The position numbers were made by a program, and so were the translations under genes. Below, in pieces: positions 25,735 through 34,707 of a stretch of DNA of 64,000 bases. The stretch is from a virus, in the IMG/VR virus record IMGVR_UViG_3300009158_000031, positions 62,001-126,000 of that record; one strand, given 5' to 3'. How positions within the stretch are numbered: position 1 is the first letter of the stretch; every line of letters starts with the position of its first letter. The notes beneath the pieces were generated by a model that worked only from the letters and a program-made list of their open reading frames with translations, had not been told where the DNA came from and ran no database searches.

Positions 25735-25766
25735 CAACATATAATTAACATATAATTATAAAATCT
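25735..25766 (+). promoter_or_regulatory. Upstream block of gp41 shared with dUTPase (CATATAATT type)
   Basis: CAACATATAATT then ACATATAATTATAAAATC directly before the gp41 ATG, nearly identical to 16780-16811. Candidate middle promoter or leader. Confidence 0.4.
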
Positions 25767-27065
25767 ATGATTGGATCATCCGAATTTGAAAAGGCGTTTT
25801 ACTTATATACCTGTAAAAACCCAGAATACTTATCAAGTATTGACGAAGGATTTTACGATAACGACGAAATCTCGACTTTACACAAAATCACAAAAGGCTT
25901 TCACAGTAGATTTTCACAAATTCCTACCCGAGACCAAGTTAAATTAATTGCTAGACAAGATCAATTTAAAGATCGAATCACGGAATCTATTATAGATCTT
26001 GTATTCGACGAACCTCTTGATTCATACGATCCTGATTGGATTCGAGAAACTAGTGAAGCTTGGATTCTTTGGAAATCTCTAGATAAATCTTTGATTGATA
26101 CAATCGAATATGTTAAAACTGTAAAGGTTAATCCTGATAATGTTAAAGACGTAATTCAAAAAGTAAAATCTCTTATTAATGAAAGAAACTCTATTACTTT
26201 TGATAAGGACTTAGGTAAAGACTTCTTCTCTGCTGAAAATCACATACCTACAGCAAATTCTAAAATCACCACATGTCATAATTTCGTTGATAATTTCAGT
26301 GGTGGTTATCGAACAAAATCTTTAATTGTATATGCCGGTGAACAAAATGTCGGTAAATCAATTTGGTTAGCTAATGATGCTGTAAATTATGTTCGTGCAG
26401 GTTTCGATGTTGCAGTAATAACTGCTGAAATGGCAGATATTGATTTCATTCATCGTATCGGTGCAAACCTATTAAATGTTAAAGTAAGTGAATACGAAAG
26501 AAAATCTAAAGAATCAGGATTTATACAAACTCGTTTAGCTTCTTTAGCAAATGGAGTAATCCCTACTGGAAATCTATTCGTTAAAGAATATCCAACTTCT
26601 CAAGTAACTGTTCCTGAAATTGAAATGTATTTAAGAGAATTAGAATTAACTAAAGGAATTAAACTTAAAGTAATTATAATTGACTATATTAATATTCTAG
26701 CAAATTATCGAAATCCCAATACAGAAAATACTTACATGAAGATTAAACAAATCGCCGAAGATCTTCGTGCTATGGCAGTTCGAAACGATTGGGTTGTAAT
26801 AACTGCTACTCAAATTAATCGAAGTGGTTATGATTCAACTGAATTAAACCTAGGAAATATCGCTGAATCTGCCGGATTATCACATACTGCCGATATGATT
26901 TATGGTATTATACAAGATACCTCAATGCATATGAATAATGAATATTGGTTGAAACTATTAAAAATAAGAAACGGTTCTGGTAAAAACAGCCGAACCATGT
27001 ATCGAATAAATTATGAATATATGAGATTAACTGAAAGCGATACAACAATAACAGCAAGTATATAA
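25767..27065 (+). CDS. 41: Replicative helicase gp41 (DnaB-like)
   Basis: 432 aa (T4 gp41 475). Hexameric 5'-3' helicase that works with the primase gp61. RecA-fold core: Walker A YAGEQNVGKSIWLAN (about 189-203), VAVITAEMADIDFIHRI (motif H1a-like, about 214-230), Walker B LKVIIIDYINILANYR (about 303-318), and WVVITATQINRSGYDS (motif H3-like glutamine, about 343-358). The helical N-domain (about 1-140) is unremarkable. It is followed by a 165-aa ORF that could be an accessory protein. Confidence 0.88.
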   Translation: MIGSSEFEKAFYLYTCKNPEYLSSIDEGFYDNDEISTLHKITKGFHSRFSQIPTRDQVKLIARQDQFKDRITESIIDLVFDEPLDSYDPDWIRETSEAWILWKSLDKSLIDTIEYVKTVKVNPDNVKDVIQKVKSLINERNSITFDKDLGKDFFSAENHIPTANSKITTCHNFVDNFSGGYRTKSLIVYAGEQNVGKSIWLANDAVNYVRAGFDVAVITAEMADIDFIHRIGANLLNVKVSEYERKSKESGFIQTRLASLANGVIPTGNLFVKEYPTSQVTVPEIEMYLRELELTKGIKLKVIIIDYINILANYRNPNTENTYMKIKQIAEDLRAMAVRNDWVVITATQINRSGYDSTELNLGNIAESAGLSHTADMIYGIIQDTSMHMNNEYWLKLLKIRNGSGKNSRTMYRINYEYMRLTESDTTITASI

Positions 27066-27066
27066 A

Positions 27067-27564
27067 ATGAATACTCCAGAAAATAACATACCAGAAAATG
27101 AATTATCGGAAGATGGTCTACCATTAGTTCCTGAAGAAAATGCAGTAAAACGAGATAAAATATTCGATAACGATTACGATCAAATCGAATTAGAAAGTTC
27201 CAATCAAACGTTTTCTATTGATGATTCTTATAAAGCTCATTCCATCGAAGATTCAATCGATGTTGATCTAGTGAAAGAAAGACTATATGAAGAAATTGCT
27301 AAAGTCGAGAAATATCAAGCATACCTAGAACCCATCAATGGTGAATTTAAGAAAATTGGAAAATCTGAAATTAATGAAATATACAGTCATTTAATTAAAG
27401 CAATTGGTCCAGGAACTCGAATTGAAATTTACTCTTGTATGTGTGAAATATATGAAATATCACCTGACAAATTCTACGAATCTTTATCTAATAAGTTCAA
27501 AACCGAACTTATTCAAGATCTCAAGTCCCGAGGATATTTACAAAACATAAAAGCACTTTTTTAA
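27067..27564 (+). CDS. Hypothetical acidic protein between gp41 and gp47
   Basis: 165 aa. A disordered acidic N-terminal half (PENNIPENELSEDGLPLVPE, and DDSYKAHSIEDSIDVD) precedes a helical C-half (EEIAKVEKYQAYLEP, EINEIYSHLIKAIGPG) ending IKALF. It is sandwiched with 1-base spacing between the helicase and gp47 genes. A helicase-loader role (T4 gp59) is conceivable by place only; I see no sequence support. Confidence 0.6.
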   Translation: MNTPENNIPENELSEDGLPLVPEENAVKRDKIFDNDYDQIELESSNQTFSIDDSYKAHSIEDSIDVDLVKERLYEEIAKVEKYQAYLEPINGEFKKIGKSEINEIYSHLIKAIGPGTRIEIYSCMCEIYEISPDKFYESLSNKFKTELIQDLKSRGYLQNIKALF

Positions 27565-28640
27565 TGAAGATAAACGCAAACAAAGCAATCATTGTATCCG
27601 ATACACACTTAGGAGCAAGGTCAAATTCTGCTGAATGGTTAACCACAATGATGGATTGGTTTCGCGAAGATTTTATACCTAAAGCAAAAGAGCTTTACGA
27701 ACCAGGAACAATTCTAATACATACTGGTGATGTATTTGATAATCGTCAATCTATTAATCTAATGGTTCTTCATGAAGGAATGGCAATATTCGAAGAACTT
27801 GGTCATATTTTTGATGCTATATACATTATAGCCGGAAATCATGATGTTATGAAAAAAACATCAAACGACATATCATCTTTAGATTGCTTAAAATACATTC
27901 CTAAAGTACATATCATCAAAGAACCTACTTTAGCAGATATCAATGGAACCAAAGCTCTATTTATGCCTTGGAGAACCGATGTTAATGAAGAAAAAACTTG
28001 TATTGCCGAATTTGGTAAAGAAGATCCTAAACTTCTATTCTGTCATACTAACATCTACTCGCTTAAATTTGATAATTCAAGAGATGTAGAAGAAGGTCTT
28101 CATGCCGATGATCTAAAAACCTACGAACGAGTTTATTCTGGTCATATACATTGGGGACAGAAACGAGGAAATGTAACAATGGTTGGCAATCCATATCAAA
28201 TGACTCGTTCCGATGCTGGAAATCCAAAAGGATTCTATGAATTTAACTTCAATACCTTTGAAGAAACTTTTCATGAGAATACTTATTCACCTAAGTTTGT
28301 TAGAGTTCATCTAAATCGTTATTTAGAGAATACTTTAGGAGAGATATTAGATGAATGTAGGAATAACAGAGTTGATCTGTATATACCTTCGCACTATATA
28401 CTTAAATACCAAGTTAATCCAATCATAGACGCCATCTCAGAAGTGGCTAGGAAGCTAGAGGTATTCCCATTTGAAGAAGATCAAAATATTGATATCAATG
28501 GAGAAGATCTAGAAACACTTTCAATATTTGAAATGTGCCAAAAATACATCACTCAAATGCGTAGTGTAGATGATTCCGTAAAGAAAAGAATCGAGGTTAA
28601 AATCTCTAATTTATACAATCAAACCATCAAAGAAATTTAA
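27564..28640 (+). CDS. 47: Recombination nuclease subunit gp47 (SbcD/Mre11-like)
   Basis: 358 aa (T4 gp47 339). Metallophosphoesterase nuclease that with gp46 resects DNA ends. All five metal motifs: VSDTHLG (about 12-18), HTGDVFDNR (about 53-61), AGNHDVM (about 91-97), LFCHTNIYS (about 170), YSGHIHWGQK (about 192-201). The stop is one base from the gp46 start, as expected for a stoichiometric complex. Confidence 0.92.
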   Translation: MKINANKAIIVSDTHLGARSNSAEWLTTMMDWFREDFIPKAKELYEPGTILIHTGDVFDNRQSINLMVLHEGMAIFEELGHIFDAIYIIAGNHDVMKKTSNDISSLDCLKYIPKVHIIKEPTLADINGTKALFMPWRTDVNEEKTCIAEFGKEDPKLLFCHTNIYSLKFDNSRDVEEGLHADDLKTYERVYSGHIHWGQKRGNVTMVGNPYQMTRSDAGNPKGFYEFNFNTFEETFHENTYSPKFVRVHLNRYLENTLGEILDECRNNRVDLYIPSHYILKYQVNPIIDAISEVARKLEVFPFEEDQNIDINGEDLETLSIFEMCQKYITQMRSVDDSVKKRIEVKISNLYNQTIKEI

Positions 28641-28641
28641 T

Positions 28642-30312
28642 ATGCGAATTCAAACAGTAGAATGGAAAAATTTCAATAGTTATGGAAATCAAATTCAGAA
28701 GATTGAATTTGAAAAAGATGCAGGAGATTTATACCTGCTTCTAGGATCTAATGGTCATGGAAAATCTACAATATCAGAAGTAATTACATTTGCTCTTTAC
28801 GGTAGAATTGAAAGAAAAAACAAATCAGATCTTCCTAATAGAATTAATAAAAACCTTTGGTGTCGAATCGTTATTCGATCGAAAAATAAATTAGTCGAAA
28901 TTACTCGTGGAGTATCTCCTAATCTATTTGAAGTTAAAATAGATACGGTTACTTATGATACTGCTGGTAATGCAAATGTCCAAGATTATCTAGAAACCGA
29001 AATATTCGATATTCCATATCAAGTATTTAAGAATATCATTGTACTTTCAATTAATGATTTTAGATCATTCTTAACAATGTCTACTGGTGATAAACGAAAC
29101 ATCGTAGATAGGCTATTTGGATTCACTATAATTAATCAAATGCGTGACCAAATTAGATCAGAAAGAAAAGATCTTCGCGAAAGAATTAAAACGCTTAGTG
29201 ATGAGCTAAATATTATTCAAGAATCCATTGAATCTGTCAATACTAAAATTTCTACATTAGAATCTTCTAAAAAAGTAGATCGAATTAGATTAATAGAAGA
29301 ATACAAAGGGAAAATTAAAGATATGATTGAACAAAAACGTAAGATCAATGATGCTTTAGCCTTAGTTAAAACCAAAGAAACCGACTTTAATGATGCAATC
29401 AAATCAAAAGGGAATGAAAAAGAACAATTATCTTTTGAGCTAAGAAATGCAGTAAATTCATTAAAGCTATACAACAATGCAAAATGTCCTACATGTAATG
29501 CAGATCTAAATACAGAAAATCATCAACATCTTAAATCTGAATTAGAAGAGAAAGTAAGAACCAAACAGGAAGAATATAACGATATCCAAGAAGAATATCT
29601 AGACCTTTCCGGCAAAATGAATTCTCTTTCTTCTAAAATAAAAGAAATGGATTCATCTTGTATTAAGATCAATCTTCTTATCGGACAATACAAAAATGAA
29701 GCTGAAAGAATTGCTAAAGAGACTCGAGAAGAAGATATGGATTATCTTAATGAAATCTTATCCGAGAATGAAACTAAACTTCTTGAAAGAAAATCTAGCG
29801 TCTCTAATAACTCAACCGAAGATACCTTCTTAGATATTGTTGAAAGTGTACTTGGCGATGATGGTGTTAAGAATTTAGCTATGAAAACTATCATTCCAAC
29901 CATCAATCAATCTATTCAAAATATGTCTAAACAAATGCACTTACCTTATTTGATTAGATTCGATGAAAAATTCGATTGTTCGATACACTCTTTAGGTGAA
30001 GAAATTAATGCTCGAAGCATGTCAACTGGTGAACGTAAAAAAGCAGATTTTGTTATTATTATCTCTCTTTTAAGATTGCTTAAAATTAGATATCCTTCAT
30101 TAAACCTTCTTTTCTTAGATGAAATATTCTCATCAGTAGATTCTGGAGGTATTTATGAAATTTTAAAAATTCTAAAAGATGTATCGGTTGAAAATTCATT
30201 AAACACATGGGTAGTTAACCATACAGAACTTCCAATAGAACTTTTCGATAAAAGAGTTGAAGCTATAAAAGAATCTGGGTTCTCTAAATTGCATATAGAA
30301 AATATCTCGTAA
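28642..30312 (+). CDS. 46: Recombination ATPase subunit gp46 (SbcC/Rad50-like)
   Basis: 556 aa (T4 gp46 560). ABC-type ATPase with long coiled coil. Walker A LLGSNGHGKSTISEV (about 34-48), zinc hook AKCPTCNADL (about 281-290) between two coiled-coil arms, ABC signature SMSTGERKKADFV (about 456-468), Walker B NLLFLDEIFSSVD (about 487-499), and a switch His in WVVNHTELP. Complete and typical. Confidence 0.93.
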   Translation: MRIQTVEWKNFNSYGNQIQKIEFEKDAGDLYLLLGSNGHGKSTISEVITFALYGRIERKNKSDLPNRINKNLWCRIVIRSKNKLVEITRGVSPNLFEVKIDTVTYDTAGNANVQDYLETEIFDIPYQVFKNIIVLSINDFRSFLTMSTGDKRNIVDRLFGFTIINQMRDQIRSERKDLRERIKTLSDELNIIQESIESVNTKISTLESSKKVDRIRLIEEYKGKIKDMIEQKRKINDALALVKTKETDFNDAIKSKGNEKEQLSFELRNAVNSLKLYNNAKCPTCNADLNTENHQHLKSELEEKVRTKQEEYNDIQEEYLDLSGKMNSLSSKIKEMDSSCIKINLLIGQYKNEAERIAKETREEDMDYLNEILSENETKLLERKSSVSNNSTEDTFLDIVESVLGDDGVKNLAMKTIIPTINQSIQNMSKQMHLPYLIRFDEKFDCSIHSLGEEINARSMSTGERKKADFVIIISLLRLLKIRYPSLNLLFLDEIFSSVDSGGIYEILKILKDVSVENSLNTWVVNHTELPIELFDKRVEAIKESGFSKLHIENIS

Positions 30313-30323
30313 TTACACGAGAA

Positions 30324-30330
30324 TATATAA
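30324..30330 (+). promoter_or_regulatory. Candidate late promoter -10 (GAATATATAAAA)
   Basis: TATATAA 16 bases before the TTG start at 30346, marking the switch from replication genes to virion genes. Confidence 0.45.
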
Positions 30331-30345
30331 AATAAAAGATACTAA

Positions 30346-31230
30346 TTGTCTCAATACGATCTTCATTTTAATAAAGATGACGTTTATTTTAGAAACGTCA
30401 TGGTTGGGTTGCTAGCGACTCTTTATGATTCCATCAAATGGTATAATCAGACCGGAAGGGGTGTTAGCGATAAAAGAGAAATTAAAGTTCCTTTTTATTT
30501 TAGTACAACCGGTACTGAACGTTACTTACAAGATAACTTCCTAAATAATATAGATTTTGATCCTCAATTATTAGAGGCAGAATCATTCTATAACAAGATT
30601 CCTAGAGGAATATGTGACTTTTCTGGAATTTCTATTGAAACTTCGGCTATCGTTAATAAGTTTGTTCGTATGAATAGACTTAAACAAGAAGAGGATGGTA
30701 CTCTTAATACCTATAATTACGAAACCTATATGGTTCCCATGATTATGAATGTAGATTGCACAATCTATTTGGATTCTATTTTAGATCAATTGAAATGTTC
30801 AGAGGCTATTATCAAAACTTTCTATAAGAATAAAGTTTATCAAGTGGATATTGGTTATACTAGAATACCATGTCTAATTATGTTCCCAGATGATCTTGCC
30901 AATGAAAGAACCGTAGAATTCACATTCAATGATAAGAAAGAATTCAAGGTAACTTTTTCTCTTCAAATTAAGAGTCATTTACCGATATTTAGACCAGAAA
31001 CCGAGATTTTTGCTGGAAATACTATGCAAGGATTCATTTCATCTACAGTAGCTCCTCCTTTTACTTTAGGACCTACCGGAATAATTGGAAATACTGGAGC
31101 TAGTGGATCGTCAACAACCGATCCAAATTACAACGCAACCACTGTTACGCAAATAAATAGTGCAATCCCATCAGCGGATCCTGTGCCTTGGCCAAAATCA
31201 ACTGATCCCCAAGGACCTATTAATGCATAA
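30346..31230 (+). CDS. T4-like virion structural protein with collagen-like tail
   Basis: 294 aa, apparently from a TTG start (MSQYDLHFNKDDVYF); no ATG lies nearby in frame. It resembles a family of T4-like marine phage structural proteins: FRNVMVGLLATLYDSI, a conserved basic stretch DKREIKVPFYFSTTGTER, and YMVPMIMNVDCTIYLDSI, IDFxP-type loops, and FNDKKEFKVTFSLQIKSHLP. The C-terminal 70 residues are Gly/Pro/Thr-rich (LGPTGIIGNTGASGSSTT), collagen-like and probably exposed. I infer a tail, neck or baseplate part; the exact T4 counterpart is unclear. Confidence 0.6.
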   Translation: MSQYDLHFNKDDVYFRNVMVGLLATLYDSIKWYNQTGRGVSDKREIKVPFYFSTTGTERYLQDNFLNNIDFDPQLLEAESFYNKIPRGICDFSGISIETSAIVNKFVRMNRLKQEEDGTLNTYNYETYMVPMIMNVDCTIYLDSILDQLKCSEAIIKTFYKNKVYQVDIGYTRIPCLIMFPDDLANERTVEFTFNDKKEFKVTFSLQIKSHLPIFRPETEIFAGNTMQGFISSTVAPPFTLGPTGIIGNTGASGSSTTDPNYNATTVTQINSAIPSADPVPWPKSTDPQGPINA

Positions 31231-31239
31231 AAACAAAGA

Positions 31240-31248
31240 TATATAATA
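31240..31248 (+). promoter_or_regulatory. Candidate late promoter -10 (AGATATATAATA)
   Basis: TATATAATA 15 bases before the ATG at 31264, same motif group as at 34696 and 39657. Confidence 0.45.
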
Positions 31249-31263
31249 AAATCAAGAAGTGAC

Positions 31264-32016
31264 ATGAGTATCAAATCTTACGACGAATTTGTAAACGAAC
31301 ATTTAATAGGAGCTTACTCTTATTACGGACAAGGGTCATTATACCCTATTGTAAAAAAATTAGCTGAAGAAGGAAAAACCCCTCAACAAGTTTATACCTA
31401 CCTTACAACTTTAGGAATTGACGAAGAACGCAAACAACGTGTTCTTGGTCAAGTATTTGAAAGAGTGAATGAAGGTTTATTTGAAGATGATGACATCCTT
31501 AAGGCTGATACATCTGACCTTACTAAAGGAATTCCACCATCAAAAGCTAAACCCGATGAAGATGTTAAAGATGCCTTAGATAAATTGAAAAAGGGAGATA
31601 GTGACGATATGGAAGATAAAGCAGAAGATGGTGAAACTAAAACTGACGATGATGATGCTTCCGCTAAAGTTGCTGCATTACAATCTGCTCTTAAAGATGC
31701 AGAAAAGCTAGAAAAAATCAAGAAAATCCTTGGAGAATCTATGGAAATGGAAATTGAAGGAATCGAAGATGAAGTATTAGTTGACGTTTTAGATTATCAT
31801 TTAGATGAAAAACTCGATCCTAAAGTTAGAGCTAAATTGAAAGACGACGATTTCGTATTTCCAGTTAAAAGATCATGGCCTATACATGACGAAAAACATG
31901 GTAAAACTGCATTAGTTTGGGCAACTTGGCCACAATATAAAGATCTTAAAAATGATATCGTTAAAGCCGTTATCAAAAAATATCCTAACCTTAAAGGTGT
32001 AGGTGCTGCAAAGTAA
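31264..32016 (+). CDS. Internal / prohead-core candidate with capsid-targeting-like N-terminus
   Basis: 250 aa. Begins MSIKSYDEFVNEHLIGA, the shared leader with V-N-E/H. Residues about 20-60 (YYGQGSLYPIVKKLAEEGKT, QVYTYLTTLGIDEERKQRVL) are a helical segment; a very acidic linker follows (DDDILKADTSDLTKG, DSDDMEDKAEDGETK), then a C-terminal folded part (KSWP-like, TALVWATWPQYKDL). Acidic, helical content fits a prohead core or internal protein. A late promoter motif precedes it. Confidence 0.6.
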   Translation: MSIKSYDEFVNEHLIGAYSYYGQGSLYPIVKKLAEEGKTPQQVYTYLTTLGIDEERKQRVLGQVFERVNEGLFEDDDILKADTSDLTKGIPPSKAKPDEDVKDALDKLKKGDSDDMEDKAEDGETKTDDDDASAKVAALQSALKDAEKLEKIKKILGESMEMEIEGIEDEVLVDVLDYHLDEKLDPKVRAKLKDDDFVFPVKRSWPIHDEKHGKTALVWATWPQYKDLKNDIVKAVIKKYPNLKGVGAAK

Positions 32017-32044
32017 AATCATTAAAACAAAAAAACATATAAAC

Positions 32045-33451
32045 ATGTCAAAATTAAAAACCGCTTTCGAATCTGCTTCTTTGAAAGATAGAGTTTCAAC
32101 TCTACTTGAGAGTATTGATAGAAACAACACATCTAAATTTATTGCTGAACGTATTCTTTCTAGATTCGCTACAGTAGAAGTTTCTGAAGGAACTACAACT
32201 GCAACTGATGCATACACATACCTAATGGGTAAAGGTGTTGAACAAGCAAAAGCAAAAAGTGTTGCTAATGCTGCTATCAACGAATCAACTTCACGGGTTG
32301 CTAATCCTTACTTAATTGAAAAGGTAAATATCATGAGAACCGCAGTTAAAGAATTATCTGCTTATTCTTGGATGCCAGTTATTAACGATTACATCAAAGA
32401 ATGTAATAACATCCTTGCTGAAAATGAATTTGCTATCTTAGTTGAATCTGTTATTTTTGATCTTGAAAATCACAGAGAATCTAAATTCTATATGAATGCA
32501 ATTAATAAACTTCGTGAATGTTCAAATGCAGAAAATCCAGTATTTGCCATATCTGAAGATCTTACATCAGAAAAATGGATTCCTCTAGTTAAACAATTAG
32601 TTGAATTTGCTGAAAAATCTAAAGGATCTCTTTCAGAAAGCGATAGTAACTACAAAGTTTCTAAAGTTTATTCTCCAGTTATCATTAACGAAGAAGAAAA
32701 ATCTTATACATTCTATTCTAACGGAAAAATGTTAACGATTAAAGGTGAAGAAATCACTGAATCTACAATTACTCCTGATGAAAAATTTAAAGGATTACTT
32801 AACTTAATGGAATCATCTACTATCGTTAAAAACGGTATGAGATTCTATCCTAAGGCTGGATCTATTTTAGATGTTACCTTCGAAGCAGATGGTACTAAAA
32901 TTACAGTTGATGGTAAATTGGTTGAAGCTGCTAATCTAGAAACACATTTACTTAAAACTGGTCTTTTCAAATTCAACGAAATCAATAAAGTTAATGTTAT
33001 CAATCGTGCAATTGCCGAAGGTGCAGAAATTAAAGATATGGATTTCGCTTACCGAGTTGAATCTAAAAAATTCCGTGGAGTATCTACAACTGTATTTACT
33101 ATTGCAGAAAATATCTACATTCAAAAGGTTAATCCTGCAATGAATGTTAATGAATTTGTTAAAGCTGAAACTGCTGAAGCCGCCGTATCAATCGTTAAAG
33201 AATTTATGAATTATGATATTACTAATTCTTTGACTAAATTGATTGAAGCTGAAGAAGTTACTAAAGCTAAAATTGCTGATGAAAACTCTAAAATTGAAAG
33301 AAAAATTCAATTCTTACAAGAGAAATTAGAAGAACTTAACAGAATCGAGAAATTATCCGTTTACGATATTGAGCATATAAATAAAGCGAAAGCTATAGTA
33401 GAGAGTGAAATTAACACTCAATCCGAAGAGCTTACAAAAAAAAACTCTTAA
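32045..33451 (+). CDS. Large virion / prohead protein, zero-frame product of a likely -1 frameshift pair
   Basis: 468 aa from the ATG at 32045 (MSKLKTAFESASLKDR); an upstream GTG in frame overlaps the previous gene and is unlikely. No known domain. It has helical N-terminal (EAVxxxxx) segments, a beta-rich middle (SYTFYSNGKMLTIKGEEI, GSILDVTFEADGTKITVDG) and a C-terminal coiled coil (KIERKIQFLQEKLEELNRI). The last codons run ACA AAA AAA AAC TCT TAA: nine A then C, containing the slippery heptamer A AAA AAC. A -1 shift there opens a further about 63 codons (next entry). By place an abundant head or core protein. Confidence 0.7.
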   Translation: MSKLKTAFESASLKDRVSTLLESIDRNNTSKFIAERILSRFATVEVSEGTTTATDAYTYLMGKGVEQAKAKSVANAAINESTSRVANPYLIEKVNIMRTAVKELSAYSWMPVINDYIKECNNILAENEFAILVESVIFDLENHRESKFYMNAINKLRECSNAENPVFAISEDLTSEKWIPLVKQLVEFAEKSKGSLSESDSNYKVSKVYSPVIINEEEKSYTFYSNGKMLTIKGEEITESTITPDEKFKGLLNLMESSTIVKNGMRFYPKAGSILDVTFEADGTKITVDGKLVEAANLETHLLKTGLFKFNEINKVNVINRAIAEGAEIKDMDFAYRVESKKFRGVSTTVFTIAENIYIQKVNPAMNVNEFVKAETAEAAVSIVKEFMNYDITNSLTKLIEAEEVTKAKIADENSKIERKIQFLQEKLEELNRIEKLSVYDIEHINKAKAIVESEINTQSEELTKKNS

Positions 33452-33639
33452 TTGAAGCAAGTGACGATTATGTCGTTGCTACTTTAGCTGAACCCTTTAA
33501 AGGTTTGGCAAAAGGTGATTCAGTAAAGATGGACGCTTTAGATTTTACCAAAAGAGGAGATGATGATATGGTTGATATTATTATGCCTGATGGAAGTAAA
33601 GCTCAAGCGAAAAAAAGAATACTTTTCGCTAAAATTTAA
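33442..33639 (+). CDS. Frameshift extension of the upstream protein (no start codon of its own)
   Basis: From the slippery run at 33436-33445 the -1 frame reads KKLLIEASDDYVVATLAEPF, KGLAKGDSVKMDALDFTKRG and then a basic end KAQAKKRILFAKI, stop at 33637-33639. Between its previous stop (about 33410) and a late internal ATG there is no ATG or GTG, and the only TTG lies well inside it. The encoded stretch has a compact beta-rich, SH3-like look and ends 3 bases before gp55. Both facts suggest it is read by programmed -1 frameshifting. An ordinary frameshift mutation or sequencing error in the A-run is the alternative. Confidence 0.6.
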   Translation, partial: KLLIEASDDYVVATLAEPFKGLAKGDSVKMDALDFTKRGDDDMVDIIMPDGSKAQAKKRILFAKI

Positions 33640-33642
33640 AAA

Positions 33643-33999
33643 ATGGCAATATACGTAAAACCAAAAGAACTATACGAAGAAATTTGTATATCACTAGAGC
33701 AAAAGAAACTAACTCCAAAGGCGGAGAAGATGCTCATATTAATAGCTGAACGAGCTAATCAAAAGCTAAGATATGAAAATCCAATGGACCGAGAGGATTG
33801 TATCGCTTTTGCTCTTTTGGATTTGTTCAAGTACTGGGATCGATTCAAACCAGAAAAAACTAAAAACGCATTTGCATTCTATACACAAGTTGCAAAGAAT
33901 GCATATGCTAAAGGATGGAATAAACTACATCCAGGTAAATACAAAGGAACTTTATCACTTGATGGTGGTATGGATCGCGAAGGTATCTACTCAATATAA
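33643..33999 (+). CDS. 55: Late transcription sigma factor gp55
   Basis: 118 aa (T4 gp55 185). Directs host RNA polymerase to late promoters together with the sliding clamp. The conserved core matches gp55 of marine T4-like phages as I know it: ENPMDREDCIAFALLDLFKYWDRF-type block (about 45-69), NAFAFYTQVAKNAYAKGWNKLHPG (about 77-101), then a short tail. It is a stripped sigma-2-like domain. The candidate late promoters (TATATAA) fit such a factor. Confidence 0.85.
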   Translation: MAIYVKPKELYEEICISLEQKKLTPKAEKMLILIAERANQKLRYENPMDREDCIAFALLDLFKYWDRFKPEKTKNAFAFYTQVAKNAYAKGWNKLHPGKYKGTLSLDGGMDREGIYSI

Positions 34000-34007
34000 A
34001 ATATAAT

Positions 34008-34286
34008 ATGAGCACTATTAAAACATTTTCGGAATTCATTAATGAAGCTGCAAGAAGCAATGAAGCTCTTAAGTATGTAACTTCTAAATACAAAGATCAA
34101 CGAATTAATTCAGTTACATTTAATGAAGTTCTAGTTCCTTTAGCTAATCACCTAGATGATTATGCTGATAGAGAAATGGGTGATTTAGAGTATTCGAAGA
34201 AAACATTTGCTGCTTTTAAAGCTCTAGTAGATTTAATGGTCGTGGATCAAATCGAATCAGACAAATATCATCGAGGGGAAATATAA
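34008..34286 (+). CDS. Small internal-protein candidate with capsid-targeting-like N-terminus
   Basis: 92 aa. Begins MSTIKTFSEFINEAARS: I-N-E/A is an ideal gp21-type site. The mature part would be about 80 residues, helical, mixed charge (EALKYVTSKYKDQRINSVTF, DYADREMGDLEYSKKTFAAF). No recognised domain. Follows gp55 by 8 bases. Confidence 0.6.
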   Translation: MSTIKTFSEFINEAARSNEALKYVTSKYKDQRINSVTFNEVLVPLANHLDDYADREMGDLEYSKKTFAAFKALVDLMVVDQIESDKYHRGEI

Positions 34287-34295
34287 AATAATTGA

Positions 34296-34691
34296 ATGTA
34301 CGCAATTAAAACCTTTTCAGAATTCGTTAATGAAGGTAAAACTTCAGGATTTAATAGAACTTATACTATGGGTTCTACTTGGTGGGCTTTATGGAAAATT
34401 GAAAACAAAGAAGATTATACTATAAAACAAGATTCTTTTACTAAAACTTTCGAAGTGTATACTAAAGATAAAGAACCTAAATTATCTTTCGTTTTTGATT
34501 ATGGTCGTAATGTAGTTTTCACCAATGATTCACCTAAACAATTTGAGTTAAAAAGAGTTGATCCTAAAGCAAAAGCTAAAGCCGAAGAAACCGATGCCGA
34601 AACTGGTAAAAAAGAAGTTCTTCCTGGTGGAACTCCAAAAGAGGAAGAAGCAGAAGGTGAATTAGAAACCGATAAAACAGAAGAAGAATAA
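34296..34691 (+). CDS. Small internal-protein candidate with acidic tail
   Basis: 131 aa. Begins MYAIKTFSEFVNEGKTSGF, almost the same leader as the preceding gene, with V-N-E/G. A small beta domain follows (YTMGSTWWALWKIENKEDY, PKLSFVFDYGRNVVF), then a highly acidic, Glu-rich tail (KEEEAEGELETDKTEEE). Shared leaders with unrelated bodies are the hallmark of T4 internal proteins. Confidence 0.6.
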   Translation: MYAIKTFSEFVNEGKTSGFNRTYTMGSTWWALWKIENKEDYTIKQDSFTKTFEVYTKDKEPKLSFVFDYGRNVVFTNDSPKQFELKRVDPKAKAKAEETDAETGKKEVLPGGTPKEEEAEGELETDKTEEE

Positions 34692-34695
34692 AAAA

Positions 34696-34704
34696 TATAT
34701 AATA
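34696..34704 (+). promoter_or_regulatory. Candidate late promoter -10 (AATATATAATAA)
   Basis: TATATAATA just before the ATG at 34708. The short distance would leave a nearly leaderless transcript, so it may instead be part of the start context. Confidence 0.3.
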
Positions 34705-34707
34705 ACA

